Shown: positions 1 through 12,100 of the stretch, piece after piece | How the letters are laid out: each line of letters opens with the position of its first letter | Numbering within the stretch: position 1 is the first letter of the stretch | Assembly: GCA_947652115.1 (NCBI GenBank) | Contig: OX393562.1 | Span: 13,565,073 to 13,629,072 of the forward strand | Direction of reading: 5' to 3' | Origin: Blastomussa wellsi | Taxonomy: Eukaryota; Cnidaria; Anthozoa; Scleractinia; Plerogyridae | DNA: 64,000 nt | Translations under genes and position numbers: made by a program | Notes under the pieces: model-generated | Told to the model about the DNA's origin: nothing | Seen by the model: the letters and a program-made list of their open reading frames with translations, nothing else | The model's database searches: none

Positions 1-443
1 ATACTGCAATGAAAAAACGTTGTTCTTGTTCTCTTTCAACTCCGATTTTATACTTGGCAAGAATGCACCGAGGAATACCGACAACAAACTAGTTCTTCCA
101 CAACCTCGCACTGATTACCTGAAGAGAAGTTTTTCATACAGTGGAGCTCAGTTGTGGAACAACTTACCCACAGAATTAAGACAAGCGACTTCCTTAAGCG
201 AGTTTAAGACAAAACTGAGTCGCCACAGTTTTAAGTAAATTTTTATTATAATTCTTAAGCGAAATTTTTAAGTATATTTTTTGAACACGGCCTCCATGAA
301 AAGCAGTTTTTATTCTTTTGTATTTTACACCTTTTTTTGTAGCTAGGAAGATAGGTAGTTAGTTGATTGCCATAAATACTTCTAAATAAGCTGATGGAAA
401 TACCGTGTATAAATAAAGTTATCTTATCTTATCTTATCTTATC
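1..443 (+). mobile_element. 3' end of a non-LTR (LINE) retrotransposon
   Basis: An open frame runs from the window edge to the stop at 236-238. It encodes the C-terminal tail of a LINE reverse-transcriptase polyprotein, with the characteristic stretch SFSYSGAQLWNNLPTELRQA near the end (family recognition from memory). A non-coding tail of about 180 bp follows, ending in a short (TTATC)n run at 421-443. Simple-repeat 3' tails of this sort are typical of target-primed LINE insertions. Only the 3' end is visible, so full length and activity cannot be judged. It lies downstream of the last visible JAKMIP-like exon, probably in an intron of that gene. Confidence 0.75.
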
Positions 444-445
444 AC

Positions 446-810
446 CATGCCAATTATTGCACCTCAATTTTCAAAATAAGTCTGTTTTTTGAAAGATGAT
501 TTCTTGTTTAAATTTTCCACCATGACCACATTCGGCTTCAGTTGAGTTGCATTGAGAGAGCTGGATCGAGAGAGAAAATGATGCCATCAACTCACCAGTT
601 TAATTTTTTACTGCGTGAACCAGCATGTTTGGTATGCAAAACAGCAACTTGCTTCTAAAAGCTCATGCTGCATACTAATCAGCTGGGTTCACACATTGCA
701 AAATTAAACTTGTGAGTCGTTAACGTCATTTTCTCTCTCAATGCAACTCGACTGAAGCCAAATCTGGTCGCTCAGACTTATTTTTAAAATTCAGGCGCAT
801 AATTGGCATG
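446..810. repeat. Foldback (MITE-like) element
   Basis: The outer arms, starting CATGCCAATTATTGCACCT at 446 and mirrored by the segment ending GCATAATTGGCATG at 810, are inverted copies. The inverted match continues inward through the AAAATAAGTCTG, CTTCAGT and GAGAGAAAATGA segments. No coding capacity is visible. It begins immediately after the LINE tail. Confidence 0.7.
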
Positions 811-1181
811 ATGCATTCTTGTCAAATAAAAAATCGGAATTGAAAGAGAACAAAAACAATTACATTTTTTCTTCGCAGTAGAACTTAAAAGATCAGTTTA
901 ATTTCAAGCAGTGTAACTAATCTCCTGCAGGTCCTCTGATGTAGTCTACCAGTAACCAATAAAGATCGTTTTGGGGAAAGGGGTTATTCTTCCTGTTGTT
1001 TACTCTATAATTATAATTATTTTATTATTTTATTTAGCAAACTATTCACTCCATGTCTGGGACCTTGCAAGAGCAACATACAGAGATTGGATAGGCCTGG
1101 GCACTGCCACAATGATCAGAAATACTCAGTGGAAAAATATTAATTTATTTTTTAAATAATTAACATTACTTGCCTACAAAG

Positions 1182-1343
1182 CCCCCCCCCCCCCCCCCCC
1201 CTACGTGGCCACTAAGGCAATTTTAGTCGCTAAAGTTAGCTCAAGCACTCAATCCTTCTTCTCAATTTTAGTTGCCAGCTGGCTACTTCTGTTGCAATTT
1301 AGTCGCCAGCTCCAAAAATAAATGGTCCCAACTTGGAGGGTTG
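1182..1343 (+). repeat. Poly-C tract plus copy 1 of a short interspersed repeat
   Basis: A run of about 20 C residues (1182-1201) leads into about 140 bp that is closely similar to 43892-44089. Both contain AGTTAGCT...CACTCAATCCTTCTTCTCAATT and end in GGTCCCAACTTGGAGG. The 43.9-kb copy is complete, with inverted ends and a target duplication. This one has lost or diverged its left end next to the C run. Confidence 0.65.
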
Positions 1344-1620
1344 CTTGCCTACATTTGAGGGAAGGGAAGGCCAAGAGCTTTAAAGAGATGTATGCCAAGC
1401 ACAATGTGAGCAAACTGGCTTGACCTCAACAGGAGAGACTAATTCAAATTTAACAAGGCTGTGTGAAAGCTCCCAAGGTGAAAATATATATATTTGCCGT
1501 AAGAAGAAGAGAAGAAGAACATAAAAAATAACTTAATTCTCACAAAGACAATAAAAGCTACTCAGAATAGTAAGAACTAATTGTGTATAGTTACAAAAAA
1601 AAAAGATTTCCAGTACTTAC

Positions 1621-4600
1621 TGGAGCTCCTGGTGGATTGGCCTGTGCTTCACCTTTCCCAGATGACATCATTCTGTCCCAAGCATCAAATGTTGTGGATT
1701 TTTTTAGCATGTCATGTAAACTGTCTTTCTCCAGTCGCAACCTCATTGAATGTCCAGCCTCTAAACCAAGTTTCTTTTCCAGCTGCTCAATTATATTCAG
1801 CAACTGGCGGATTTCAGCCATCTGCAAAATATTTCTGTCCATTATTTACAGTCTGGTGAACAAATTAAATACAAGGTACAAATGCCATAAATCAAAGTAA
1901 TTAAAGTACTTGCTTCTTTCACTAGTGAAAATTTTATCAGGATTTTTTTTTTTTACTTTTCTGAAAAAAAAAATGGGTCGGTCAGGCAATGGGAAACAAA
2001 ACATATTATTGGGATGGCCTTACAAGGCAGCTAAGGGTATCGAATGATCTTTAGAGCAGAAGCCCAAGTTTCCTCGTAGCATAAGTCAAGTTCTCGAGCC
2101 GAAGTAGAATACGTAGAATTCTTATATTATTTTTAGTGTGATTAGTTAGGAAGTTTAAATTTATTGATTGTAGACGTCACGACCACATCAGCGTTGCTGA
2201 ACTTTTTAATCATGTTTAAATAAATGCTGTTGTTATTATTATTATTAAGTCAAATTCGAGTCAATTTTTCTTTGCATTTCTTTCTTTCAATAACATCCTT
2301 AGCCTGTAATTTTTATTGCCAAAAAAAATGTCGAAAAAGCAACAAAAAACAACAGAAAAAATGAACGATCGCTGATTTGATTGGGAACTGGATTACACTA
2401 AAAAAGTGTAAAGTTAGCAGGACAAAGGAAGGACCTTGAAAATTTTGATGCCAAAAAAGGAAAAAGAGATCAAAGGAATAGCCAACAACAGGGTTATTCC
2501 TGTCTGCCACCCATCCAAATACTAAACCGGCCCCTTCAGTGATCAGATGTGAACTTGTGCCTCCTTGTGGAATCAGTGACAAAAGGGTCAAGTTCATGCA
2601 AAGAGAAAACATGGTTTATAGCTCTTGCGTTTGGCAGTCTACTCTGTTCTGTAGGCTACCTTTTATTTCCTGAGTTAAACCTGACTCTAAGTTCTTCATC
2701 TCATCTTGAACCGATACCACAAGGAAGCACCAATTCCATTCCAATCGACAAAGTTAAGCTCCGTCAAGCGCAGTGAGTATTTGGATGGATGGCAGAAAGT
2801 AAATTCACCTTTGCTTTTTTCTTCCTCTTTGTTTTCCAACAATTTATCAGTGACATTAAGGAACCCCTCCTTTGTCATTCTGACGGCTTCTTTTTTCCCA
2901 ACTTTTTGGGGTGATTTAAAACAGTGATAAGGCTGCCCCCTATTTTTCTCCACAATACAATACATAGGCCAGTCCAACCAACCTAAATTTACGCATTTAA
3001 AATCACTTAAAAGATTGTTTAAAAATTTTTTTCAGAATTTCTACTTAGTATTTTCGTATTTTACAAGGACTATCATTGTGTGGCATATTTAGCTACAATA
3101 CATGCTCGAAATCAAAGCGATCGTCCGGACTTGTTTTTTTTTTATTATTTTTCGTGACTCAAAACTTGACTTGGGCTTGAACTTGACTCCTGCTATGAGG
3201 AAACTCGCTAGGAATTTATAACAGCTTTTTGCAGCGAAATATAGCACAAATTGGTTTGGCAGTAAGTCTGGCTCATTGTTGATGTAAAATGAATAATAAC
3301 ATCCTATTGTATCACTCTATTGTACAAGATGCAAATGACTCCTTTGTTTGTCGTTTTGCTTTTGTCCTATGCATTATGACACCAGCTGTGCCGTTTTACA
3401 TGGATCATAAACCGTAAGTTTACCGATGTAACTGCAGAAGGCTAGGGTTACCCTTCCTGTAAATTTTTGCTTATAAACACGGGCTATCTTTGATTCTCTT
3501 GCATTGCTCCTTGTATAATGAGGGCCTTAGAATCCTGGCTCAAGTCCAGGCTTGAGTCCTTGCTTGGATCCTGGCTCGAATCCTGGCTCAAATCCTGGCT
3601 CAAATTCTAGCTCGGAATCCTGGCTCGAATCCTGGCTCGGATCCTGGCTCGAATCCTGGCTCAAATCCTGGCTCGGATCCTGGCTCGGATCCTGGCTCGA
3701 ATCCTGGCTCGAATCCTGGCTCGGATCCTGGCTCAAATCCTGGCTCAAATTCTAGCTCGGAATCCTGGCTCGAATCCTGGCTCGGATCCTGGCTCGGATC
3801 CTGGCTCAAATTCTAGCTCGGAATCCTGGCTCGAATCCTGGCTCGGATCCTGGCTCAAATTCTAGCTCGGAATCCTGGCTTGAATCCTGGCTAAAATTCT
3901 CGCTCGGAATCCTGGCTCAAATCCTGGCTCGGTTCCTGGCTCGGATCCTGGCTCAAATTCTAGCTCGGAATCCTGGCTCAAATCCTGGCTTGGATCCTGG
4001 CTCGAATCCTGGCTTGGATCCAGGCTTGAATCCTGGCTCGGATCCTGGCTAAAATTCTCGCTCGGAATCCTGGCTCGGATCCTGGCTCGGATCCTGGCTC
4101 AAAATTTAGGTATTCTCCCATTGCAAAGGATACAGGAAAATGATTGAATATCACCAATAATGACAAACAAAACAACATAATCAATAGGCTCATCCTTGGT
4201 GTAAGAACCTGTGAAACTCACGAGTGACGTAAAACAAAGAACGAACAAGACAACGAAGAACCTCAAAACAATACAGAACACAGAAACAATAGTTCAAAAA
4301 CAAAGAAAAAAGTCACAGGTTTTTACACCGAGGTAAACCCAATCAATAAATAGCATGACCTTCCCACGAAGTGTATCTTTTTAATATTTTACATGTATAT
4401 TTTCATAGCACACAATGTACTATGAAATATACATCACCTGTTGCCTGCTCTCTTGCCACGAATTTCGTTTAAATTTCTCCAGTTCTGCTTCATGCTCGTG
4501 ATGTATTCTTCGAATATCGTCGATTTTTCTTTTATCAGCACCTTGAACGAGCTTAAACGCTTCTTCTAGCTCCCGTTTTTGTCGATGAAGGTCTGCGATC

Positions 4601-5145
4601 TCTTGTTCCAATCTCCCGCGCTCCTTTTCAAATTCCCGTTTGGTGTCTTCGCGGGCTTCGCCCCGAAGTTCGTTTCGAACCTTAGATTTCAGCTCATCTT
4701 TTTCCTTTGCCCAGGCCTGTTGGGAACTTCTTAAAATCTCATCTTTTTGCCTTATGATTTGCATAACTTCCTTTTCTTTTTCCTTGTGCAACTGTTCCCT
4801 CAAGGACGTAAGTTCATTCATCTTTTCTTTGTGCAGTTTTGATTTCAACTCGGCTTGCATCACAGCAGCTTTTTTCTGTTCTTCATCACGAACTTGTCTG
4901 ATCTCTAATGCCTTGTCTCTCTTCAGATTCTTGGAGTATATTCTCTCCTGTTCCAATTCTTTATTAAGGTGAACAATTCTTCTTCGCATGTCCTCCATGC
5001 TTGATTTAAAAGATAAATTTGAAGCAGCAACATTCACCTCATTTGCCGAGGTTTGTGGTGCTAGCGGTTGTGAACTTGCTCGCCTGAGGTCAACTTTTTT
5101 CTCGCCTTCGGGTCCAAGGTTCTTCAACGATTGACTTCTACTCAT
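1621..5145 (-). CDS. JAKMIP-like coiled-coil protein, 5' part
   Basis: Two exons are visible on the minus strand, 5145-4438 (236 codons from ATG at 5145) and 1821-1621 (67 codons). Both junctions are phase 0, with good donors (GTGATG and GTAAGT) and an acceptor ending TTGCAG. Residues 1-45 are a basic, low-complexity head. From about residue 50 the protein is a continuous charged coiled coil. The segments ELKSKLHKEK, NELRGEAREDTKREFEKERGR and IIEQLEKKLGLEAG align in order and spacing with Janus kinase and microtubule-interacting proteins, which bind microtubules, kinases and GABA-B receptor mRNA in vertebrates. The gene continues past the left edge, so the C-terminal half is missing. Family assignment is from remembered homologues; another long coiled-coil family remains possible. 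Confidence 0.75.
3530..4102. repeat. 12-bp minisatellite in the JAKMIP-like intron
   Basis: About 45 imperfect copies of the unit TCCTGGCTCGAA, with variants TCCTGGCTCGGA and TTCTAGCTCGGA, lie in the intron between the two visible exons. The 12-bp period is a multiple of three, so both strands stay open in several frames and yield artificial Ser-Gln-Asp-Pro or Glu-Pro-Gly-Phe repeats. These are not treated as genes. The rest of the 1822-4437 intron shows no other recognised feature apart from A/T-rich simple sequence. Confidence 0.9.
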
Positions 5146-6148
5146 TTTCAATTTGCAGCTATTTCGTCACTGAAAATCCTCTCATCTGTGTTGGTGCAGT
5201 AATCGTTAAAGTTTACTCATCCATACTTGAAATTAACATGCATTCTTGAGGACTTAGTTCACGTCTTCGTGCTTCGCTGTTCATCATGACAACGAGTAAA
5301 CATGTCGGTCGTTGTTGCTTATTGAAGAGTTTGTGCGCTAAATTCCATCAGGTGACTACATTCTCTATGCAGTGCGAGTGTTGCTTTTAGTGTAAATCTT
5401 CCCAGTTTGAAAGAAAAGGAATATTTCTGAGTAATTGAGGCTCGATAATTTTTTCACACACTACGTTCACACGGATAACAAGTATTTTGTCACGCTCGAG
5501 AAAGACCAGCAACCTTATTTCAGGAGGGTAGGGTAAGGCAATAATTGTTTTCTTATATTTTCAGTGACTTTTTAACTTCACTTCCAATTGTTGTAACAAA
5601 AACCTTTTTCGAGTATATTTTAAAATTGAAGCACAAGCTCTGAACCTCTTAGGTCAATAAAACTCATATCTTGCATGAGTTTTGGGTCATCTTCATAATA
5701 ATCAAAGCACCCCTCCCCCGATAAAAGCTACACCACAGCCCCAGGTCCAATTCAACAATCTGACCGTTAAGTTATGGTTTCATCAAAAGGACACGTTTTC
5801 TTCTGCAAAATTTTGAATCCTGAATTGATGTTAAAATTATTCATTGAATAAATCTAAGTATTCCATAAGTTAAAGAAGAACAAAAGAATCTTAGAGAAAT
5901 GAACATCTTTCAAATAAAATTTAATTTATTCATTTCGCATTTCCGGTGTACGCTTTTTGCGAATAATTCCACTTCCGTTGCTAGCTTATACCACGTGACG
6001 GATGACTGGTATTCTGATTGGTTAGTTGATGAATGTAAACAGGGTCCAAAGAATCGAAGTGAAATTTTTGTTTCCTCGTAAAAAGCTGCGGCGGTATCTT
6101 TCGTGTTTGCCGTTACTTTAAACGTTTATCGTTTAAGTCAATATACGA
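5146..6148. promoter_or_regulatory. Divergent promoter region, JAKMIP-like / BNIP3
   Basis: The two start codons lie 1.0 kb apart on opposite strands, so this interval should hold both promoters. The clearest element is a palindromic CACGTG at 5992-5997 in the context ACCACGTGACGG, about 155 bp upstream of the BNIP3 ATG. It contains the hypoxia-response core ACGTG and, read on the other strand, TCACGTG, the core of E-box/CLEAR sites. No TATA box is obvious. Transcription starts cannot be placed from sequence alone. Confidence 0.5.
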
Positions 6149-9100
6149 ATGGCGAATACATTAAATGGTGGGAGCCATAGCTCCGTAGAGTCTTTGAATG
6201 GTGAGTTTCGCAGACATACCATGCGCGTTCTCGAATGCAATTTTACCACCGCGTCAAAATAATAATATTCGCAACATACTGTGTGCGAATTTGTGTGCGT
6301 CTGTTTGTCATTTGAACTCTCTTTACAATCTCGCAGGCTCGTGGGTAAAGCTTGATGGTTCATTTAGAAATGGCAATGGTGCACAACATTCCCCAGTCAT
6401 TTCAGAAGACGGCGCGATGGAAGATTTACTCGCCGAAGCTGTTGAGGAACAATCGAAACAGGGCTCCAAGTACGTTGATGACGAATGGTGGGGTTATGAA
6501 CTTGGGCAGTGGTCCGATTAGCGTTCATTATGTTTTGACGGAAAGGTTAATTTTAAGCGTATTTGTTTTAGACTAGTCAGGCTTATTGTGGCTTACTTGA
6601 TATTTTTTAACACACATTTAGTGGCGAGAAAAGCCCGTCTGGTTCACCAAGAGAGCAATGCCCAACTGGTCTTCTGCGAACGGTATGTTCTTGATGTTGC
6701 AAATTAATTTTCGTGTTGTTTATCATGTACCGAATTTTGTTTCTAGCTCGCGATCGTTGCATCAAAATGCTTTGTCGAATAAAGGATCGTTTTTTTTTTC
6801 AATATACCTAAAGTGGTCAGTTTTAAAGGATTAAAGTTAGCTCTGGCTCGCAATATCCTAAATTAGTTAAATGTTTTTGTTGCGTGCCTTATGTTGGACT
6901 AAATATTTCGTGCGCATGCAATATTCCAAAACATACTTGATCCAGGTTATTTAAGCTCTTTTGTAGCTTCATTTTGATGTAAATAATATTTTTCCGATTC
7001 AGCTAGAATTGATTAATTAGCATTTAAAAATACGTCTTGCGTTTCAATTTGGAATAGGGAATTCAACTTTCTGTCACGTATTAAATGACAAGTGAAGTAA
7101 GACTTTTCCCGTCTTTCCATCTCTTGTAAACAACACGAGTAAGGACTTGTTAAGGGCCTTGTTGAATTATGATCTTGATATAGACATCGGCTTATTAAAT
7201 ATAAAATACCTTTTTATAGATGCTTGCAATTTCCATGTCAATTTATTAAAATGCATGTATGTTCTCTTTGTTCGAACAATAGAACGAATCCAATATCAGA
7301 TTGTCATCGAAACAGCGCTGCCAAAATAGTTTCAACACAATATCAGTGGCTGTTGTGTCAAGTTTTCTGAGCATACTAAATGCATAACAGTATACTTAGG
7401 GAGAAAACAACTTATGATCAGTCCGTTTATAACATTTTTGCTGTGTATATGTATGACAAAACTTTTCACTATGGGAATTTTCCTTCAAGGGTGATCCAAT
7501 TCTTCCGCAAGAGCAGAATACGGACTGGATTTGGGAGTGGTCAAGCAGGATTGAAGTACAACCACAGAAGTAGGTGTTTAACCTATGAATCCGAGTTTGG
7601 GGGGGGGGGGGGGCGTACTCCCTTCTGTGGGCTATACAGGGGTGTGCTGCTGGATAGGGTATGGTTTAATTTTCTGAACAGGGTATACAATGGAAGCGAG
7701 TCTGTCATAAACAGGGTCTGGAGTCACCCTAGACAGGGTATGGCTTCAAGACTGTCATCAAGTTTTTAGCGTAATTATCTGAAATGCATGTAGAAACATT
7801 CATCAGCATGTAATTTAGCTGGTCATCAGTCAACATAAGATCACTTTCAGGACTAGATATTAATGCTGTAGTATAAAAAAACCTTTTCTTTTGTCCTAAA
7901 CAGGGTCAGGGTTTCAAACCTCTAGTGGCACCCCTGCATGTATACCCAAACATGGGTCAAGTACCCCGCTTGGGATTGATAATACATTCTACTGGACAAA
8001 CCAGTGGAGCTCCTTATTTTTGCTGGTTCTTAATGATTTGTGAAATTGCGTTCATTAAAAGAACTAGCATGCACAACTACTCACAAAGATTCCACAGCTG
8101 AAAATTCAACTCCAATTTCAGAATTTCCACTGAGAATGTCCATGAAAAATTTAAAAATCCTGCAAGAAGCCAAAAATCGGACCTGAGCCCATTATCAATA
8201 AAAACAATACCTGGTCAGTTGGCAAGTCTTATTCGTAGGACGTACGTACTTTCGACGCACCCGTGAGTCATGTTTCAATAGTTGTTCACTGGCAGGGAAC
8301 TCAATAATAGACACACAGAATGGCACTATTCAAGCACACGTTTAATCCCACACGTCCAATTCTACACCAGGTAACTCGATCCTAGACTGATTACACAATT
8401 CGATTAACAAAGACTCATTCTAAACAATCACTATTGTTACATCCCCTTCGTTTTAGAACTAGATCACAGTTCGAATCAAAGTTAGTAAATCACAAGTCTT
8501 TGAGTTCATTCTACGACAAGTCCGTTAATAACGCACATAATCCCTCAAGTACGACGGCGGTCGTCTGTTACGGATTGGTCTTGAGTTGGTCTCGGTTTCG
8601 GTGGGGGGGACTCTCTGGGGGGACTCTCTGGTCTTCCTCAGATGAAAGCGGTTGCGGCGGTATGTCCCTCCTTCTGTAGTTTCAACCTCGTACGATCGGT
8701 CGTCCTTCTTGCTGGTAACTGTCGCCTTGTGCCACTTGCGCTCGTGCTTCTTAATTGGTTTCATACGCACTACGTCGCCAATTTCTAACTTTGGCAGATC
8801 TCTAGCCGTCTTGTTGTAGTACTGCGCTTGCTTGAGCTGTTGCTGGCGTAAGAGCTGTCGCTGCTCGTCAACATCAGGTACTTGAGGTTTCAGCAGTGCT
8901 TCGGTAGTGGGTAGCAAAGTCTTGGTTCTTCTGCTCATGAGACGCTGAGCTGGGCTGGCGGATGTTCCTTGGGATGGCGTATTGCGGTGGTCTAACAGTG
9001 CAAGATGAATGTCGCTGGATTTCCTCAGTAGCTGTTTTGCTGTCTTTACCGCAGCCTCTACTTTTCCATTGGCCTTGCTATTTCCTGGGCTGATTGTGCG

Positions 9101-12100
9101 ATGTTTGAACTGCCAGGTCTTGGAGAAGTGGGCAAATTCCTGGGAGGTAAACTGGGGACCGTTGTCGCTGACTACAGTGTCCGGGCACCCATACCTGGCG
9201 AGGTGATTCTTTAGCTTGGTGATGACTGTAGGTGCACTTGTACTTGCCAGCTGGTCTATTTCCCAGAAGTTACTGTAGTAGTCTACCGTGATGAGGAAGT
9301 CTTTGCCCTTGTAGGAGAACAGGTCAGTGGCGATCCGTTCCCATGGTCGTTTTGGTACAGGGGTACTCTTCAGGGTTTCCTTCGGTTGAGCTCTATCGTA
9401 CTGTCTGCAGGTCTCGCACGATTCTACTAGTTGCTTCATTTCTGCGCTCATTCCAGGCCAAAATATGCACTCTCTGGCTCGTCTGAGGCAGGCTTCTGTA
9501 CCCATATGTGAAGAGTGTATTTTCTGCTTCATTGTTTCTCTTAGCTTCTTTGGGACAACTACTCGCTCCCCTCGGAAGATTAAACCATTCTGAACTGTCA
9601 GTTCATCTCTCTGGCTAAAGAAGGGAAGTGCTAAGGTTGGTACCGAAGACTTGTCATCAGGCCAGCCTTGCAGGATCACCTTTGTGAGGACTTGCATTGT
9701 CTCATCTGCCTGTGTTTCTAGTCTGATTTCTTCCAGTCTTGGATCAGAGATGGGCACACAACTAGCCATGTTGACAAACTCGAACTCTCGGTCTTCCGAC
9801 TCTGGTTTCTTTGGGAGATATGCTCTTGAAAGCAGGTCGGCCAGGAACATGTTCTTACCACGCTCGTAGTTGACTGTGACGTCATACTTTTGGAGACGCA
9901 TCATCATGCCCTGTAGCCTCCGTGGTGCGCTTGCTAGTGGCTTCCGTAGGATCGATTCCAGCGGCTTGTGGTCACTGTACACGAGGACCTTTCGCCCAAA
10001 GGTGTACTGATGGAATCGCTCCAGAGCATAGATGATGGCAAGGCACTCTTTCTCTATTTGTGCGTATCTCTGTTCCGTTGGGGTCAGAGCCCGGCTTATG
10101 TATGCAATGGGTTGGCCACTTTGCATTAGAGCCGCACCTAGTCCCTTTTGGCTGGCGTCGCACTGTACCTCCAACTGGCAGGTGGGGTCATAGTAGCGTA
10201 AGATTGGTGCTTCTGTTGCCAGTGTCTTTACTTTCTGGAAGGCTGAAACCTGTTCTTCTGACCATTGCCACTCAGTATCGTTACGTGTGAGTCGTCTAAT
10301 CGGCTCCATTACATCTGCGAGCTTTGGCATGAACTTTGAGAGGTATGTGACGAAGCCATTTAGACGCTGGACATCCTCCACGTTCTGTGGTGTAGGCATA
10401 TCGAGAACTGCTTCGATCTTGTCTGGGTCCGGCTCCAAACCATGGTCGGTTAGAACATGGCCCATGAACTTTACTCTCTTGAGGCGCAGCTTGATCTTGT
10501 CTCGATTCAAAGCTATACCACGTTCTCTGCATCTTTGCAGAAGCATTTCTAACTTTCTGTCATGGTCAGCATTCGCTTGTTCCGGTGTATCTTCAACCCC
10601 ATAGACCAGTATGTCATCGGCGATGTTGAGGACGCCTTCAAGTCCCTCTAAGGTCTGGTTGACACGCTTCTGAAAAATCTCTGGAGATACGGATAAGCCA
10701 AACGGTAACCTGAGCCAGCGGTATCTTCCATACGGTGTGTTAAAGGTTGTCAGAAGACTTGACTCTTCGTCGAGAACACAATGCCAGAAGCCAGATCTAA
10801 GATCGACGGTAGAAAAGACTTTCGCCTTGGATAGCTCGGGTAGTATTTCATCCAAGATGGGCATTGGATAGGTTTCTCTCTTCAGCACTTTATTTAAGGG
10901 TCTTGGATCAACGCAGACCCTCAGGGCGCCAGATTTCTTTGTGGTCACGACGACGCTGTTTACCCACGGGGTAGGCTGGTCCACAGGAGCGATAATTTTC
11001 TCTTTCACTAGCTTGGTCAGTTCTTCTTTGAACTTATCTTTCAGAGCTGTGGGGATTCGTCGTGGCGGAATGATGACCGGTACTGTATTTGCTTCAACTT
11101 CCAGGTGAACCTTGCCGGGAAACGTTCCTACCGGACGATCAAACACGTCAGAAAATCGCTTAATGACTTCTTCGGCTGCATTATGGACTTTAACCTCTGC
11201 TTGCTTTGAACCGGGTGGAGATGTCGTGACGAAATTTTCTTTGTTTACCGTTATGAGCTTCATATGTTGGGCTGCCTGTGCACCAATAAGTGGAGTAAGA
11301 TTCTCCTTTACAACGACAAATTCGACCGAGTACTTCTTCCGATTCTTGGGATTTTGAAGTACCATTCTTGTCGCTCCAAGCGGGGTAATTTCCGTTTTAT
11401 TCCACATTACGAGTCGCTTAGATGTCGATGTGATGACAGATTTGCCGATAAGTGCTTCAGTGATGATGTTTATCGACGCCCCACAGTCAATTTGGAATTT
11501 GACAGCACAATTTCCGATTTCCATCATGGTGTAAATTTCCTTCGCGTAGCTAGATTTCGGTGGATTTTCCGAATTTACGGCGCTGACTGTAGTAGAGATG
11601 CTAGTGATGAAATCCACGTCGCTAGAGTCGGAGTCGGAGTCGACGTCAGACAATTCTTCGATCTGTTTGACCGTGGCGTCAAATCGTGGTGATTTCTTCG
11701 ATTTACGACAGGCTTTTGCGAAGTGATTTCGTCCTCCGCAGTTTAGGCACTTTGTTCCCCAGGCTGGACACTTCTCTTTCTTGAGTATGTGCTCTCCGCA
11801 GCAGAAACGACATTTCTGGCGGTTTCCTTTTGGGTTGCGTGTCTTGTCATCTTTCGGAGTCTTGACCTTAGATTCGCGCTGTCTTATCTTGTTTACTTCT
11901 CCGGTATCTGTGCCAGAAATCGCTTGTAACTGCGAACTTGTTGCTTTGGAGCTTCGGCATATGTCAATGCACTTACCAAGGGTGAGTTTTCTCTCTTGGA
12001 GAAGCCTTTTCCTTATCTGCTTGCTCCTTACGCCCAGAACGATGCGATCTCTTATTAGACTGTCGTGCAGGCACGTGCAGAAATTACAGGTTTGCGCTAG

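Noticed and set aside
1591..1842. Complete small protein of 83 codons
   Set aside because: The open frame runs through the acceptor and donor of a 67-codon internal exon of the JAKMIP-like gene; the ends are intronic.
3527..4193. Long open frames on both strands with Ser-Gln-Asp-Pro or Glu-Pro-Gly-Phe repeats
   Set aside because: They are translations of the 12-bp minisatellite; the period is a multiple of three, so stops are avoided by chance.
8434..8679. Plus-strand open frames across Gypsy-A (for example 8434-8679, 9009-9206, 11264-11692)
   Set aside because: They are shadows of the intact minus-strand gag-pol and have no independent motifs.
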